DNA of 64,000 bases from Seison nebaliae (GCA_023231475.1 JALJEE010002620.1:1-64000), one strand, 5' to 3'. Positions 23,756 through 39,600 are shown, numbered from the stretch's first letter. Notes: generated from the letters alone by a model not told the origin. A program made the numbers and translations.

Positions 23756-26700
23756 ATGAATAAATATTTCTTCCTCCTAATTATTTTCGAGATTTTTTTC
23801 CGACAAATTATTGCCAATTGTCCCATTAGTCAAACAACGAAAAGAAATATTTGTTATTATTTGGACAGTGCAGTCTATCGAAAAGGAAAAGGATCATTTA
23901 CATTAGATCGAATCGATCCATGTTTATGTTCTCATGTCACTTATTCGTTCCTCGATCTGAGAAGTGACGGGAAATTAAAATTTACTGCTCGAGATGTAGG
24001 TTTCTGCTTTTTCTCTTTTGTTTTTTCTATTTCGAATTTAAATAAAGAAAATTTTAAAAAACTTCAAAATTTGAGGAAGACAAATCCAAATATAAAATTA
24101 GTGGTGGCACTAGGAGGCGCCAATGGTGATTTAAATACATTTCAATCCATCCTAAAAAATGGTGAACTGAAAACGAATTTAATGAGAGATGTAAATGGAA
24201 AATTGGAGGAATGGAATATGGATGGAATCGAATATGATTATGAATATCCTTCACAACAATATCGAGATTCGATCACACAATTCTTCCAACAATCTCGCAC
24301 TTCAATTATTGGAAATAAGGAAATTAGTATCGCTTTACCATTCGATGATCGTCGATTGGCTGCATTTGATTTGGAGAAATTACAACAGTTATCTCTATAT
24401 CATCAATATTAAATTATTTCTTAACAATATTTCCCATAATTAAGATCATTAGATTATATGACAATAATGTCATATGATATGCATGGAGCATGGGACAATA
24501 ATGTCGCACATCATTCAGACAAAGCAACTGGAGTTCGATATTATTTATATGGAAATTTATAATCAAAAATTTTTTTCCATCAATTATTCAGGAAAGGACA
24601 TTACAAAAATTTTTAAGTTCAAATGTCCAACCGAAAAAAATCAATTATGGATTAGCGACATATGGACGTACTAGTGGAAATATTGCAGGACCTTATTCCC
24701 AATCAGGAGGATTTCTTAGTTATATGGAAGTTTAGTTAATTGAAATTAAGTATTTGAAAATTTTGTTTTTCGAAAAGATTTGTGAGAAGAATTGTGAGAA
24801 TTGGAAACAAACTTCCACCAATTCCAATCCAACAATGTGCAATGGAGCGTCGTGTGTTCATTATGACACGAAATTTAGCATAAAAGATAAAGTTGAAATT
24901 TTTAAGTAGTAATTTTCCATTTTATCCTTATTTCATTGAGTGGTTAGGCAAATTTAGTTCATCAACATAACTTGGGAGGTTGTGCAATTTGGTCATTAGA
25001 GAATGATGATTTTGACGGTTCAGGATGTTGTAAAGGAAATTTCCCTCTAGTTTCTGCAGTAGTTCAGAAATTGATATTAAAAGATGAGGCAGTTGGCGAT
25101 AAAATTGATTGTAAATGTAACTCTAAATCGACGACAGATAATCATCAACCGATAACGACGAATGGTTAGTACTAACATATTTCAATTTGTCCACATATCT
25201 AGATATAGATCTATTAGAGAGTCTATTAGTTGCTGATTCGACGACAACGATAATAAATTTAAATATTCCAAATGATGAGAATGTTAAAAATGAGTCAATA
25301 AGAATGAAAAGACAAAAATCTCAAACTTATGTGAGAATGTGTTATTATACTTCATGGAATGGTGGAGTTCTACCATCTCAATATCTTTGTACTCATGTCA
25401 TCTATTCATTCGCTTCAATGTCTAATGGAGTATTAAGTGGAGTATCGTCTAATCCTCTCCTTTCACTCAAACGGAATGATCCAAATATAAAATTATTATG
25501 CGCGGTTGGAGGATGGACATTTGGAGTTAAGCCAATGGTCGACATGTTGAAAAGTGAGGAAAGTCGAAGCAAATTCGCTAAACATTCAGTGAAATGGTTG
25601 AGAAATTTGGGTTTTGATGGGTTGGATTTGGATTTCGAATATCCGGGAACTAATTATCCGAAATATAATCGTTATTCACCACCACAAGACAAACATCGAT
25701 TTACATTATTATGTAAAGTTTATTTTCGAAAATTATTTAAAAAAATTTTCCGCTTGAAAATTTATTATTTCAATGTAGCAAATTAAGGAAGAATTTGAAA
25801 AAGAATTAACTAGTAAACGGAAATTATTGTTGACTGTAGCTGTTGGTTGTCGAAAAATAGACATCGAACGAGGTTACGAAATAAAAGAATTGGCCAAGTT
25901 CATTTTAATGTAATTTTCAATTAGTTTATTTTTAAAATTTAGATATATCGATTATTTCAATTTGATGAGTTATGATTTGAGAGGTGGATTTGATTCATCT
26001 GCTGGTCATCACAGTGCTTTGTATGCAGGAAATCATGAGCATGGTAATGATCGGACATACAACATTGTTAACTATTAATTCATTACACTACGAGCGAATC
26101 ATATTTAAAGGATTGGGTCATTAAACACTTCACTACAAATGGAGCACCTAACAAGAAATTAGTTTTCGGTTTACCGACTTATGCAAAATCATTTCGATGT
26201 ACCACATCGACTTCTCATTGTGAATTTGGAGAGAGTGCCAAATTCGGAACTTGGGTAACTTACGGACAAGTTACATTAAATATGATTATTTTATTATATA
26301 ATTTTATTATTTTAGATTTGTAATATGATTTCAAATGGTTGGAAGAAAATTTGGCATACAGAAATGGCAGTTCCAAGTATTAGTCGAGGAAATGAGATTG
26401 TCGGTTATGATGATCTTAATAGTTTCGATTTGAAAGTTTGAAGTTTTTTAAGGAAATTTTAATTACAAATATTGATTAGTTGAAATATGTGAAATATCAT
26501 AATCTGGCAGGTGTAATGGTATGGAGTATTGCGCAAGATGACATTAATGGCGCATGTAATCAAGGAAAATTTCCGTTATTGACTAAAATGAAAAATGTTT
26601 TGGAAAGTTTTAATTTCGAATTAAATTTTTTTGAATTGTTATCATATTATTATTATTTATTTAATAATTATTATTAGATGATATTATCGATTTAGATGAT

Positions 26701-28110
26701 GTTGATGATGATGATGAAGAAGAAGAAGAAGAAATTGGTTCAAATGAAACTTTAGATGATGAAGATATCTTTTACGAACTATTAGAATATGAAATATAAA
26801 TTTTTTTATTCTTCTTTAAAATTCTCATAATTCTCTTTAGTATTAACATAGAAATAGATTTTTCTACTTTTTCCTAACTTGCTTCCATCTTATTACTTCC
26901 TTACTGTTGTATAAAGGACCTTGTGGAAATCGACGAACATATGAAGCTTATCCTCATCCTGAATGTCGTCGATATCGACATTGCAATGGATCATTATATG
27001 ATTGTCCAATAACTACCGTCTACTCCAACGACGCATCAACATGTATTAATTCAGCTAATTTTAATTGTAAATATAAAGTAGTCGATGTGACTACCATATC
27101 TACAACGATTCCAACTATTAAATCGAATACACCATCTTCACAATCTACTTCAATTTCATTATTGACAACTTCATCTTCACCCACAATATCTCAATCAATT
27201 TCTATTTCCACACTATCTCAATCAATTTCTTCTATTTTCCAATCTATCTCATCTGCCAAAACTCAAAGTTCTACTGTGCCTATTGGCACAACAAGTTAAT
27301 ATTTTTATATTTTTTTCGAAAATAATTTTTCAGAGGAATGTACCAATGAAGGTAAAACTGTGATTGATTCGACTGTCTCAACATGTCGACGATTTAAAAA
27401 ATGTGTTTCGGGAAAATATTCATATTTTCAATGTGGATCTAATGCGATTTATGATCAAGCCATTCAAAATTGTAATTGGGCTACTTTGTTCAATTGTATA
27501 AATGGGAGAGTTGAACGAATTTCAAAAGTTGCCACGACGATATTACCATCCACTACCGATTTATCAAGTTTGATATTATTCTCTATTAAATTCTTTATCA
27601 TCGACAGTTATTGATATTAATGAGATATCCAATTCTCAAAGCACATCGTCTCAATCATCAACTTCCACTTGTAGAGAGAGTGACAGTACATCAAAGCGAT
27701 ATGGAGCGGTCATTAATGATTGTCAGACATTTATCGATTGTTACACTAAACATAAATTCAAATGTGGACCAGGTACTTATTTCGATGATAAATATCAAAT
27801 CTGTAATTGGCCGTCTGCGGTTTCATGTGGAAAGAATCAGAAAAGATTAGCCGATCAACCGATTAATGAGCAACATGTTTGTTTCGATATCAATCAACGA
27901 TTCTCTGCCAATTTTTCAGATTGCAGATCTTTCTTTGATTGTTCGAAAATTCGACAGATCGAATCGGCACATCTAGTTTTAGGCAGAAGTGAACGATGCA
28001 AATCGAATGAAATGTTTAGCATCTATTCACAGACGTGTGTGAAGAGTGATGGTGGATTGTGTTTGTTAAGAACTGATATAAATTATGAATATAATTTTAA
28101 AATAATTTAA
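23756..28110 (+). CDS. Secreted two-domain GH18 chitinase with four CBM14 domains
   Basis: Begins with a signal peptide (MNKYFFLLIIFEIFF, start 23756). The first GH18 domain runs to about 25060 over several exons and has the motif DGIEYDYEYP (about 24217). The second GH18 domain (about 25320-26610) has the canonical FDGLDLDFEYPG motif. Both carry the AIWS/VWS block near their ends. An acidic Asp/Glu stretch follows (26690-26735). Four chitin-binding peritrophin-type (CBM14) modules come next, at about 26920-27065, 27335-27505, 27670-27825 and 27870-28065, separated by Ser/Thr-rich linkers. Introns are mostly 40-60 nt and in phase. The protein would act on chitin outside the cell, in cuticle or gut lining. 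Two endings are possible: a stop at 26799, or splicing from 26737 to 26917, which keeps frame (ATTG joined to GACC gives EIGPC). Without that splice the CBM14 part would be a separate gene lacking a start codon. Confidence 0.85.
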
Positions 28111-28837
28111 TATTTCCCTTTCTTCCCCCTAATGAAATTCGACTGAGAATTTTCTCTTTTTATGTTAAACAAACTCTGTAAATTTTGAAGATGGTACAAA
28201 AGCGATTTATCAATAATTGTCTGTTGTTGTGATTATTATTTTATGATAACCGCAAACGATAAACAAGAATTATTAGTTTTTTTTGTAGATTAAGGAAATT
28301 GTCGGAGAATGGATTCTATAACTTTTTATTTTCGTACAACTTTAATTAAAGAAACAGAACTTTTCGTTCGATTTCAGCACACGTCTGTCAGCAATTTGTG
28401 GAGAACGCTATATCAGTTCCTTAAAAAGAATTATTCTCTATCTAAAAGGGAAAGTGGGAAAGCGTTTATTAAACTTTCGATCGGTTATGAACGGTTCGAA
28501 TTGCAAACTTACTAACAACCAAAAAAGAAAACTCATCAACAGTTCTCTCCTGTTACTCATTAAAATTCTTTAAAATTCAGAATAGAGAAGATGTTGGAGA
28601 GGAGAATCAGTCAAGACATTTCCAATATTTATTGTGAAACGAATGTAAATTAATGGAAAGATTTGGACCAAAACACCGAGGATAAAGGGAGAAGATGCAT
28701 TCGTTTATGATAAGTGGAGAGATGAGCATTTCGTTTCAAAAAAAAAAGTTTCTTAAGAGATCTCCTATTTCACAATATACACATACGAACACGTCTACGT
28801 TATTGATGAGTAAACGAAACGTCAGTTAATAGCTATT

Positions 28838-28847
28838 CCTTTTTAGG
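28838..28847. promoter_or_regulatory. CArG box (SRF/MADS site)
   Basis: CCTTTTTAGG fits the CC(A/T)6GG consensus of serum response factor exactly. It lies about 80 bp upstream of a TATA-like element and about 340 bp upstream of the actin start codon. CArG boxes are classical control sites of animal actin genes, so the position gives it weight beyond a chance match. Confidence 0.6.
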
Positions 28848-28924
28848 AAATATTTTCCAACATCTATTATATTGATGATTAGTGCTGCATTATATTCGAA
28901 CATGCATCATGCATTTCCATCGAA

Positions 28925-28929
28925 TATAA
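28925..28929 (+). promoter_or_regulatory. TATA-like box of actin
   Basis: TATAA within GAATATAAGAAGC, about 80 bp downstream of the CArG box and 250 bp upstream of the actin ATG. Transcription probably begins about 30 bp downstream. The AT-rich background makes single matches weak; the pairing with the CArG box supports it. Confidence 0.4.
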
Positions 28930-29175
28930 GAAGCAGATGTGAAATTGGAAAGAATACAATTCTAAACTATTCTTTTCTTATTTACTATCGTGATTAGCAT
29001 ATTCATCAGTTTCTCAGAGAAAGTTCTTATTTACTGAACAGAACTTCTTTCTGTCATCTCACTGCAATTCTACTTCCATTTCCATACACTTCTATTCCAT
29101 CCTATCTTTTAACGTTCTCTCGTCAACTTTCTCTTTTAGATCTGATAATTTTTTGTGTTTAATTTCAATTCCTAA

Positions 29176-30386
<1,211 letters not shown>

Positions 30387-30687
30387 ACGAATTGAATTGC
30401 ACAAGAACTATCTTTTCCTAATTACTTTCTACTCATATAAACTCTTACTCACTTCACCCTATCTTTCAATTCTTTCTGTCTTAAAAATAAATTGAAATTC
30501 GTGCTCTCCTCTCATATTTTGATCATAATTGCCAAGAACTCGTTAATAAATGCTTCTTCATCTTCTATGGTTTCTCATTCAATTCTTCCAATATAAAACT
30601 TTCTATTAGAATATTATTCAAATAAAAGTTTTTCTTTTCATCTTTAACTAAATTCAAATTATTTCGAAATGTTCATTTGAAAAACAA
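30387..30687. other. Actin 3' region and EGF gene promoter
   Basis: This 301-bp gap contains AATAAA-type signals (about 30485, 30543 and 30622) serving the actin transcript. The start of the giant EGF gene is close, so its promoter must overlap the actin 3' end. No coding content is seen. Confidence 0.5.
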
Positions 30688-33600
30688 ATGAAGGAAATAT
30701 TAATACTTTTATGGATTCTTCCAATTCTATTCATCGATCTTATTTCATCATCTTCCTCATTCGATTGTGAGAAGAATAAAGGTTTTTTTTTGAAAATGAA
30801 TTATTTTTCATTTTCAAACTCATTCCTAAAAAGGTACATTAAAAAACATTGTTCGATTTGTTGAAAAATATTGGTTCACTGTTACGGAAAGTTCTTCATT
30901 TGTGTTGAATTGGACGAATGTTTAATATCACTTTTTTTTAGAAAATGAAAATGTCATTGACAAAGTTCGAGAGATAATAGTTAAAATGAAGGAATGTAAT
31001 GTGAATTTTGCCACAAAGTTCATTTTAGTTTCAGTTTGACTTTAAAAGATATTCTCGACACATTCAGATGTGGACCGTTTGATGGAGCATGTTTAAACGA
31101 CGGACAATGCTTAGAAAATAGTGTAGGAACATTCTACTGTAAATGTTCCGATGGATTCGAAGGAGTGATTTGTGAAAAAACGGTTAAGCAACCAAAGAAA
31201 CCGGTAGGGAAGATCAGGGTAAAAAAATGGACTCCGCAATTCGATTGTACATTGAACACTTGTCGAAATGGTGGAACTTGTACTGTGAATGGCTGTCTTT
31301 GTCGAAAGGAATTTTTTGGACCAATCTGTCAATATTTGAAAAGTCGATATATGAGAAGAAAAAAGTGTTTGGCCCGTCCGTGCAAAAATGGAGCTCGTTG
31401 TAGAATTGCAAAGAATTCGAGAGGTTTCCGATGTATTTGCGCGAAAGGTTATACCGGTCAGTTCTGTGAGAAAGAATCGAAATGCAAAAATAATGGACAT
31501 TTGGAAGACGACAAATGTTATTGTTTGCCGAATTTCACTGGAGAGTTTTGTGAATTCCATTCTGGATGTTTAACTAGTACATGTGATTCCAAACTAGATT
31601 GTGTTTTGAATTCGGAATCGAAAACTTACGAATGTCAATGTAAGAAAGGTTATAAAGGAGAAACATGTGAACCGGTCGGTTTATGTCGATTGAACAGTTG
31701 CTACAACGATGGTCGTTGTATTGAGAGAAGTAATGGATTTAGTTGTAATTGTAAAATAGGTTATACGGGAAAGTTCTGTCAAATTATCGATATTTGTTTA
31801 AAGAGTCCGTGTTTGAATGGTGGGTCGTGTACATATTCTAGTAATAATCAATATTATTGTTCGTGTTTAAGTGACTATGCTGGTGAACATTGTGAAAGAT
31901 GGTTAAGTTGTGAAAAGTTGAAATGTGTTCATGGAAGATGTGCCCGATGGGAACATTCGAGTGGTGAATTGACATGTGCATGTGAGAAAGGTTATTATGG
32001 GAAGAGATGTAATCGGAAATCACCATGTCTCTATCAGAAATGTAGTGATCATGGTAAATGTATCGATATTAAATTGGAGACGACCAATGACGACAGTTCC
32101 GCCACATATTATCAGTGTTTATGTGAACCTGGATTCACTGGCAGTAATTGTGAAGTTAATATTAATTGTCTCAATTTACATTGTCAGAATGACGGGAAGT
32201 GTATGAGGAAAATGAATGGCGATTATTATTGTGCTTGTTGCCATGGTTACTCGGGTTCAATGTGCGAAATAGCCATCGGATGTAACGCAAAACCTTGTAA
32301 GAATAATGGCCAATGTGTCTCGTCTACTAGTGTGGTGAGAAGTTACGTGTGTTTTTGTCGTTCATCATATGTTGGTAATCATTGTGAAATTCCGAAAATC
32401 TGTTGGCCGAACAAATGTCAGAATTCCGGTGAATGTTTCGAATATAACGGAAGTTACAAATGTAAATGTTCGACGGATTTCTCGGGGAAACATTGTGAAA
32501 TTCCTGTGAAATGTAATCCTGATCCATGCAATAATCACGGGAAATGCATAGCGGCACCGCATTTGTCCGATGGATTCGAATGTGTGTGCAATGTTTTATG
32601 GACCGGTAAATTTTGTGATAGTGAAGCGATTTGTGATTCTCAGCCATGTCAAAATGGTGGAACGTGTAATGCAGTGACACCGGAACGTCTTCAATGTTTA
32701 TGTCAACGAGATTATACTGGGAAATTCTGTGAATTTAATGTGCATTGTTATGATAATCCGTGTCGAAACGGAGGTAAATGTAAACCGGTTTTTTCTGGTC
32801 TTATTAAATTCGAATGTATTTGTAAATCCGCATTCCGAGGACAATTTTGTGAAGATTTGATAATTTGTCTAGCTAATCCTTGCAAGAATGGAGGAACATG
32901 TCGTCCAACAACGGAAGGAAATTATTTTTGTAATTGTATCGAAGGATTTCATGGGAAACATTGTGAACAATCGATTGGCTGTGATTCATATCCTTGTATG
33001 AATGGCGGTAAATGTGTTTCTTATTCTTCGGCTGGATTCTATTCATGTCAATGCAATTTCGGTTATAGTGGTATGTATTGTGAATTACCTCCCAATTGTG
33101 ATAACGAACAATGTAACAATCATGGAATTTGTGTGATGAATAAGGAGAAAGTTGTGAAGTGTAAATGTCATTCGAAGTATGTTGGGGATAAATGTGATAC
33201 TCATCAATTGTGTTCATCGAATCCGTGTAAGAATGGAGGGACGTGTTTGACTAGTGAATCTTATTATGATTCCACCATTATTAGTTGTGCTTGTTCGTCG
33301 GAGTTTAGTGGGGAATATTGTGAAGTTCCACAATCCTGTCTCTCCAATCCTTGTCGACATGGTGGCACTTGTTCCACGAATGTTAATGGTGGATATCTCT
33401 GTCAATGCACGAAAGATTATGAAGGAATTAATTGTGAGACATCGAGAACTTGTATCGGAGTTCCATGTAAAAATGGAGGAACGTGTGTAAATGTCCAAAT
33501 TCCTGATCAAAAGAATCATTATCGTTGTATTTGTAACGGGAATTATCGGGGAAATCAATGTGAAATTCCAATAACATGCAATTCACATCCATGCAAGAAC

Positions 33601-36600
33601 AATGGTAAATGTCTACAAGTCAGAGAAGGTTCGTTAGATATTTATTGTAAATGTTCTAAAGAATTTACCGGACGATATTGTGAAACTCCCATGGAATGTT
33701 TATCGAAACCTTGTCAGAATAACGGTCGTTGTGTACAGAATGGTCAAAGTGGATTGGATTATGCGTGTTTATGTTCGAAAGATTTTTATGGAAAATATTG
33801 TGACATTCCTCGATTATGTCAAACCGATCCATGTCTGAATGGAGGGAAATGTGTGCAAAAATCATTGGTCAGTGTTGATTTTATGTGTGTGTGCGATGCG
33901 TTGTTTGTGGGCAGATATTGTGAGATTCCCATTTCTTGTCAATCCAATCCATGTTTGAATGGTGGGAAATGTGTGAAACCGTTATATGGTAAAGTCGGTT
34001 TTATGTGTTATTGTGCCAATGGGTTTTATGGTGATAATTGTCAACAACCAGTTGCTTGTAAATCGGATCCATGTCAGAACGGTGGAAGTTGTGTCCAAAG
34101 TTTTCACAACAATTTACCGTATACCTGTAAATGTACCGTTCATTTCACGGGACATAATTGTGTCTCACCAATGACGTGTCATTCGAATCCTTGTCGAAAT
34201 GGAGGAACATGTTCTTCCGCTTCATCTAATGAATATCATTATTTATGCACTTGTCTCCCGATGTTCACGGGGAAAAATTGTGAATCGTACAAAGTTTGCG
34301 CGGAAGAACCGTGCAGTAATGGAGGGACGTGCATTCTAGATGAGAAAAGAGGTTACAAACGTGTTTGTCAATGTCAATCTCAATTTACCGGTAAGAATTG
34401 TGAGTATGAAGTGGCTTGTTCGTCTCTACCGTGTAAGAATAATGGCGTTTGTCGCACGGCGGGTGACAATTTCAAATGTGAATGTAGTGGTGGATTTACG
34501 GGACGGACGTGTGAGAAATTGATGGATTGTATTCCAAATCCTTGTATGAATCGCGGTAGATGTATTCAACGATATCCTGGTTCTACTATTTATAAGTGTA
34601 ATTGCCTTCCCCAATACACCGGTCCCATTTGTAAGACGTTCATCAAATGCTTTCCCAATCCGTGTCGCAATGAAGGAAAATGTATTCCAGACGGTGATAA
34701 TTTTATTTGTGAATGTTCGTTAGGTTTCCTCGGACGATATTGTGAACGACTGATGAATTGCGAATCAAATCCTTGCAGGAATTTGGGAACCTGCAGACAG
34801 AAAGTTGACGGATCCACAGACATCGTATGTGAGTGTCTCTCGTCGTATACGGGAAATCAATGTGAACTTTTTATTCCGTGTCAACAGAATCCTTGCGGTT
34901 CTCATGGTCGATGCGTACCGAAAGGAAGTTTGTTCAAATGTGAATGTGACGATTATCATACGGGCGATACATGTGAAATTGTGCGTGCATGTATATCGAA
35001 TCCTTGTGAAAATGGTGCAACATGTACACAACATTGGAATAATGTGGGAACTTTCTCTTGTCTTTGTTTAGCTCAATTCACTGGCAAGAGATGTGAGATA
35101 CCTTTGGCTTGTATATCACGACCATGTCGAAATGAAGGAGAATGTTTAGTTCATCCACTCAATATTAATTCTTATTCTTGTCGATGTCGGAAGGAGTTTG
35201 AAGGAAATAATTGTGAATCATTTCGATTATGTAAATCGAATCCTTGTGAGAATCATGGTAAATGTGCACCGAATAAACATTTTAATACTTTCGTTTGTCT
35301 ATGTCTCACTGGTTTCACTGGACATTATTGTAATGAATTGATTAATTGCCGACCAAATCCTTGTATGAATAACGGACGATGTGAAGGAAAGGCAATCGGA
35401 TCAACCGAATTCGTTTGTGTTTGTACACGAGGTTACACCGGTCAATTGTGTGACAACTTCATTTCTTGTAATCATCATAAATGTAGAAATGGTGGAAGGT
35501 GTAAACAGAAACATGACGGTTCGTTGAATTATCGTTGTGAATGTCCCATCAATTATCGTGGGCGATATTGTGAAGTTTTCATTCCTTGTTTGGCGATCGA
35601 ATGTTTAAACGAAGGTCAATGTATCGCCCAATATGAAGGTAGTTCTCAAGTTCAATGTATTTGTAAGAAATATTACACGGGACAATATTGCGAACATTAT
35701 ATCCCATGTGATATTAGACCATGTTTGAATGGTGGAACATGTTTATCCAATCTCAAAGTTTCCGGTTCATTCATTTGTACTTGTCTATCCGGTTTCACTG
35801 GGGAACGATGTGAAACTTTAGAGATATGTCAAACGAATCCGTGCGGAAAACACGGACGTTGCGAACAAGCGAGTATCGCGAAAACTGATTATGTCTGTCG
35901 ATGTAACGCGTATCATGAAGGAAAGCATTGTGATATGGCCACGGTTTGTATAAAGAATCCTTGCTCCAATAACGGCGTTTGTTATGTGGCTGAAAGTGAA
36001 CCATATAAATATTTATGTCGATGTAAAACACATTTCACGGGGACACGTTGTATCGATTTAGTGGAATGTAACACATTGAAATGTGAAAATGGGGGAATGT
36101 GTGTGCAAAAAGAAGCAAATTCACCAAATGCCATTTGTAGATGTCGGCCCGGATTTTCTGGTAAGAATTGTGAATATATCATTGGTTGTTTGAGTGCTCC
36201 TTGTCTGAATGGCGGGAGGTGTCGAACGAAGAGTTTGCATTCCATCGAAGTAGTTTGTGATTGTCCCAACGGTTACATCGGAACGAAATGTCAAGAATTA
36301 TCAGCATGTCTGTCCAATCCGTGCAAGAATGACGGGAAGTGTTTCGTTAATAGTTTCAATCAATATAAATGTGAATGTGTCAACGGGAATTTCGGTCGTA
36401 ATTGTGAAATTGATGCAATTTGTTTCGGCATTTCATGTCATAATGGAGGGAAATGTATCGTAAAGAATAAACTACCCAAATGTCAATGTACCGCCAATTT
36501 TAAGGGAAATCATTGTGAATCATTAATTTCTTGCATTCCAAATCCTTGTGAGAATGATGGAGTATGTTACAGGAATTATCCTGGTTTTACTTATCGTTGT

Positions 36601-39600
36601 GAATGTAATGTCGGTTATTCAGGTAAGAGATGTGAGATAGCTAAAGCTTGTGCCATTAAGCCATGTAAGAATGAAGGAAAATGTTTGACTGTCACTCAAT
36701 ATCCGTCATTATATCAATGTAAGTGTAAAAGTGGATATATCGGGAGAAATTGTGAATTCCTAGAAATATGTGTTCAAAACTTGTGTGAGAATGGAGGAAC
36801 ATGTGTACCGTCATATCCAGGTGCCAGAACATATCGATGTATATGTCCTGAAGGATACAATGGGCCTCGATGTGAAATATTTCACAAATGTCTCCCATCG
36901 CCTTGTAAGAATGAGGGGAAATGTCTACCGATATTTGGGTCATTGTCGTTGTTCCGATGTCAATGTCCGATAGGTTTCATCGGAAAGTTATGTGAACAAT
37001 CGATTTTATGTATAAAGAATCCGTGCTTGAATGGTGGGAAGTGTCGAGCGGTGAATAATCAAATTCGATGTGAATGTAATTCCAATATTTGGATGGGCAC
37101 TCGGTGTGAAATTTCTGTGAAATGTTTGTCGTATCCGTGTTTGAATGGTGGAACATGTCGTTATGATATGAAGAAAGATATTTCTTGTTCTTGTTTACCT
37201 GGTTTTACGGGAAAGGTTTGTGAAATGATAAGTAGTTGTCAAATCAATCCGTGTAAGAATAACGGAAAATGTATTCAGAGAAATATAAACACACCAGAAT
37301 ATATGTGTAAATGTTCGCCTTATTATTTTGGAATTCATTGTGAAATTCCAACAGCGTGCGCATCCAATCCTTGTTTAAATAACGGAAATTGTATTTTTGA
37401 CGGAACTTTAACTTATCGTTGTGAATGTATTAATGGATTCACCGGCAATCATTGTCAATTACCCAATACTTGTAAATCGAATCCATGCAAGAATGGTGGG
37501 ACGTGTATGGTTTTCGGGAATAATATATCAGCGTTCAAATGTTTATGTCGTTCTCTGTTTACTGGAAAATATTGTGAAAATCGAAAAGTCTGTTCGCCTA
37601 ATCCCTGTCTGAATAATGGAATCTGTAAAATGAACATTAGACATTCCTATCGTTGTTTATGTCAAATCGGTTTCAAAGGTAATCAGTGTGAATTTTCGAA
37701 AATCTGTCAACCCGATTCGTGTAAGAACAATGGTCAATGTATTGAGAATAATTTTGATGGTTTCATTTGTAAATGCAATCACGGTTTCCAAGGCGATCGA
37801 TGTGAAATGTTAACATCGTGCTTATCGAAACCATGTTTAAACGGTGGAAGCTGTTTACAGAAACTGAATTATGTCAACGATTATTATTGTAAATGTGCCA
37901 TCGGTTTCATTGGGAGAATATGCCAGAACAAAACCTCCTGTATTTCCAACATTTGTCAGAACGGAGGTACTTGTCAAGTCAGTTCGAGTAATCGATTATA
38001 TTGCCTTTGTCGTTCCGGATATACTGGTGTACAATGTGAAAATTTTATTAATTGTAATCCAAATCCGTGTAGTAATCATGGAAAATGTGTACCGATAAAT
38101 TCTTTGTCAATTTTACATAAATGCATTTGTCAACCGAATTTTACGGGAATTGATTGTAGCATTTCCGTAGCGTGTCTCTCCCTACCATGTAAACATCATT
38201 CGACTTGTATTCCATTGATTTCAGCTCCATCTTCCCGAAATTATCAATGTATCTGCCAAATTGGTTATACCGGTATCAATTGCGAGAATGTGATGGTTTG
38301 TCAAAGTGCACCTTGTGTGAATGGAGGGAAATGTAGACGTGACATTAGTAATCAACAATCGTATATTTGTCAATGTCCTTCCCAATTTACGGGAAAACAT
38401 TGTGAAACTACAGTGATTTGTTTGCATAATCCGTGTAAAAATGGTGGAATTTGTACTTCGGTGGTGGGTAATAAATATTCATGTAATTGTAGATTTAGTT
38501 ACAAAGGTGAACATTGTGAGCAATTTATTCCGTGTGAGAAATTCAATTGTCAGAATGGCGGAATTTGTCAACCACAATTCATTGGTTCACCTATGCCAAT
38601 TTGTACTTGTCCATTTGGGTATGTCGGTTCGAATTGTGAAATTTTTTCATCCTGTTACCCTAATCCATGTGGTGCAAACGGAAAGTGTATTCCTGATCCG
38701 GTTCATTCAGGAAAAGCGAAATGTTTATGTAACCAGTATTTTGGAGGTCTACATTGTGAAACATTTCTGCCTTGTAATTCCACGGCGCCATGTCTCAATG
38801 GTGGAACTTGTCGTTATACGACAGCATCATCAATCCTTTCTCATCGAATGTGTTATTGCCCACCGGATTTCACAGGTAAAAGATGCGAGACATCTTTAGT
38901 TTGTATGTATCATCCATGTGAGAATGGCGGCACTTGTCAATATGACAGTCATGGTTCCATCGAGAAAAGGAAATGTTTATGTCAAATTAGTTGGGAAGGA
39001 GTCGATTGTCATATTTTTCACAAGTGCACGAATAATCCTTGTAAGAATCATGGTCATTGTACTCCAAATGCAGATAAGACGAACTTCAAATGTAATTGTC
39101 GAAAACCATATTATGGTCGTTTATGCGAAAAGTTTCTCCCATGCGAATCAGTCAAATGTAGTAATGGAGGACATTGTGTGCCTTATTATCCCGGAAGTTC
39201 CGAATATTTATGTAAATGCAAAGTTGGTTACATCGGAGAGCATTGTGAATATAATTCCAGATGTCTACCAAATCCTTGTTTAAATGGCGGTGTTTGTAAT
39301 GTGAGATATTCACAAATTCATTGTAAATGCATCAAAGGTTGGAAAGGCAGTCATTGTGAAATATTCGGACCGTGTGAAACATACAAGTGTCTAAACGGAG
39401 GCAAATGTGCAAAAGATGAGCACGATCAAATTTCTTGTCTTTGCACTGGCAGTTTCACAGGGAAACATTGTGAAACATTTGTGGATTGTCTAAAATATCC
39501 ATGTCTGAATGGAGGTGAATGTGAATTTGATAAGAATTTTGTGAAAAGGTGTGTCTGCAAAAATAATTATATTGGAGATAATTGTGAAATTTATGAACCG

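Noticed and set aside
28490-28505. tRNA-like GGTTCGAA box
   Set aside because: No matching acceptor stem, anticodon arm or A box could be found around it.
28309-28515. 68-residue frame upstream of actin
   Set aside because: No recognisable content; it lies in the actin upstream region and its length is expected by chance.
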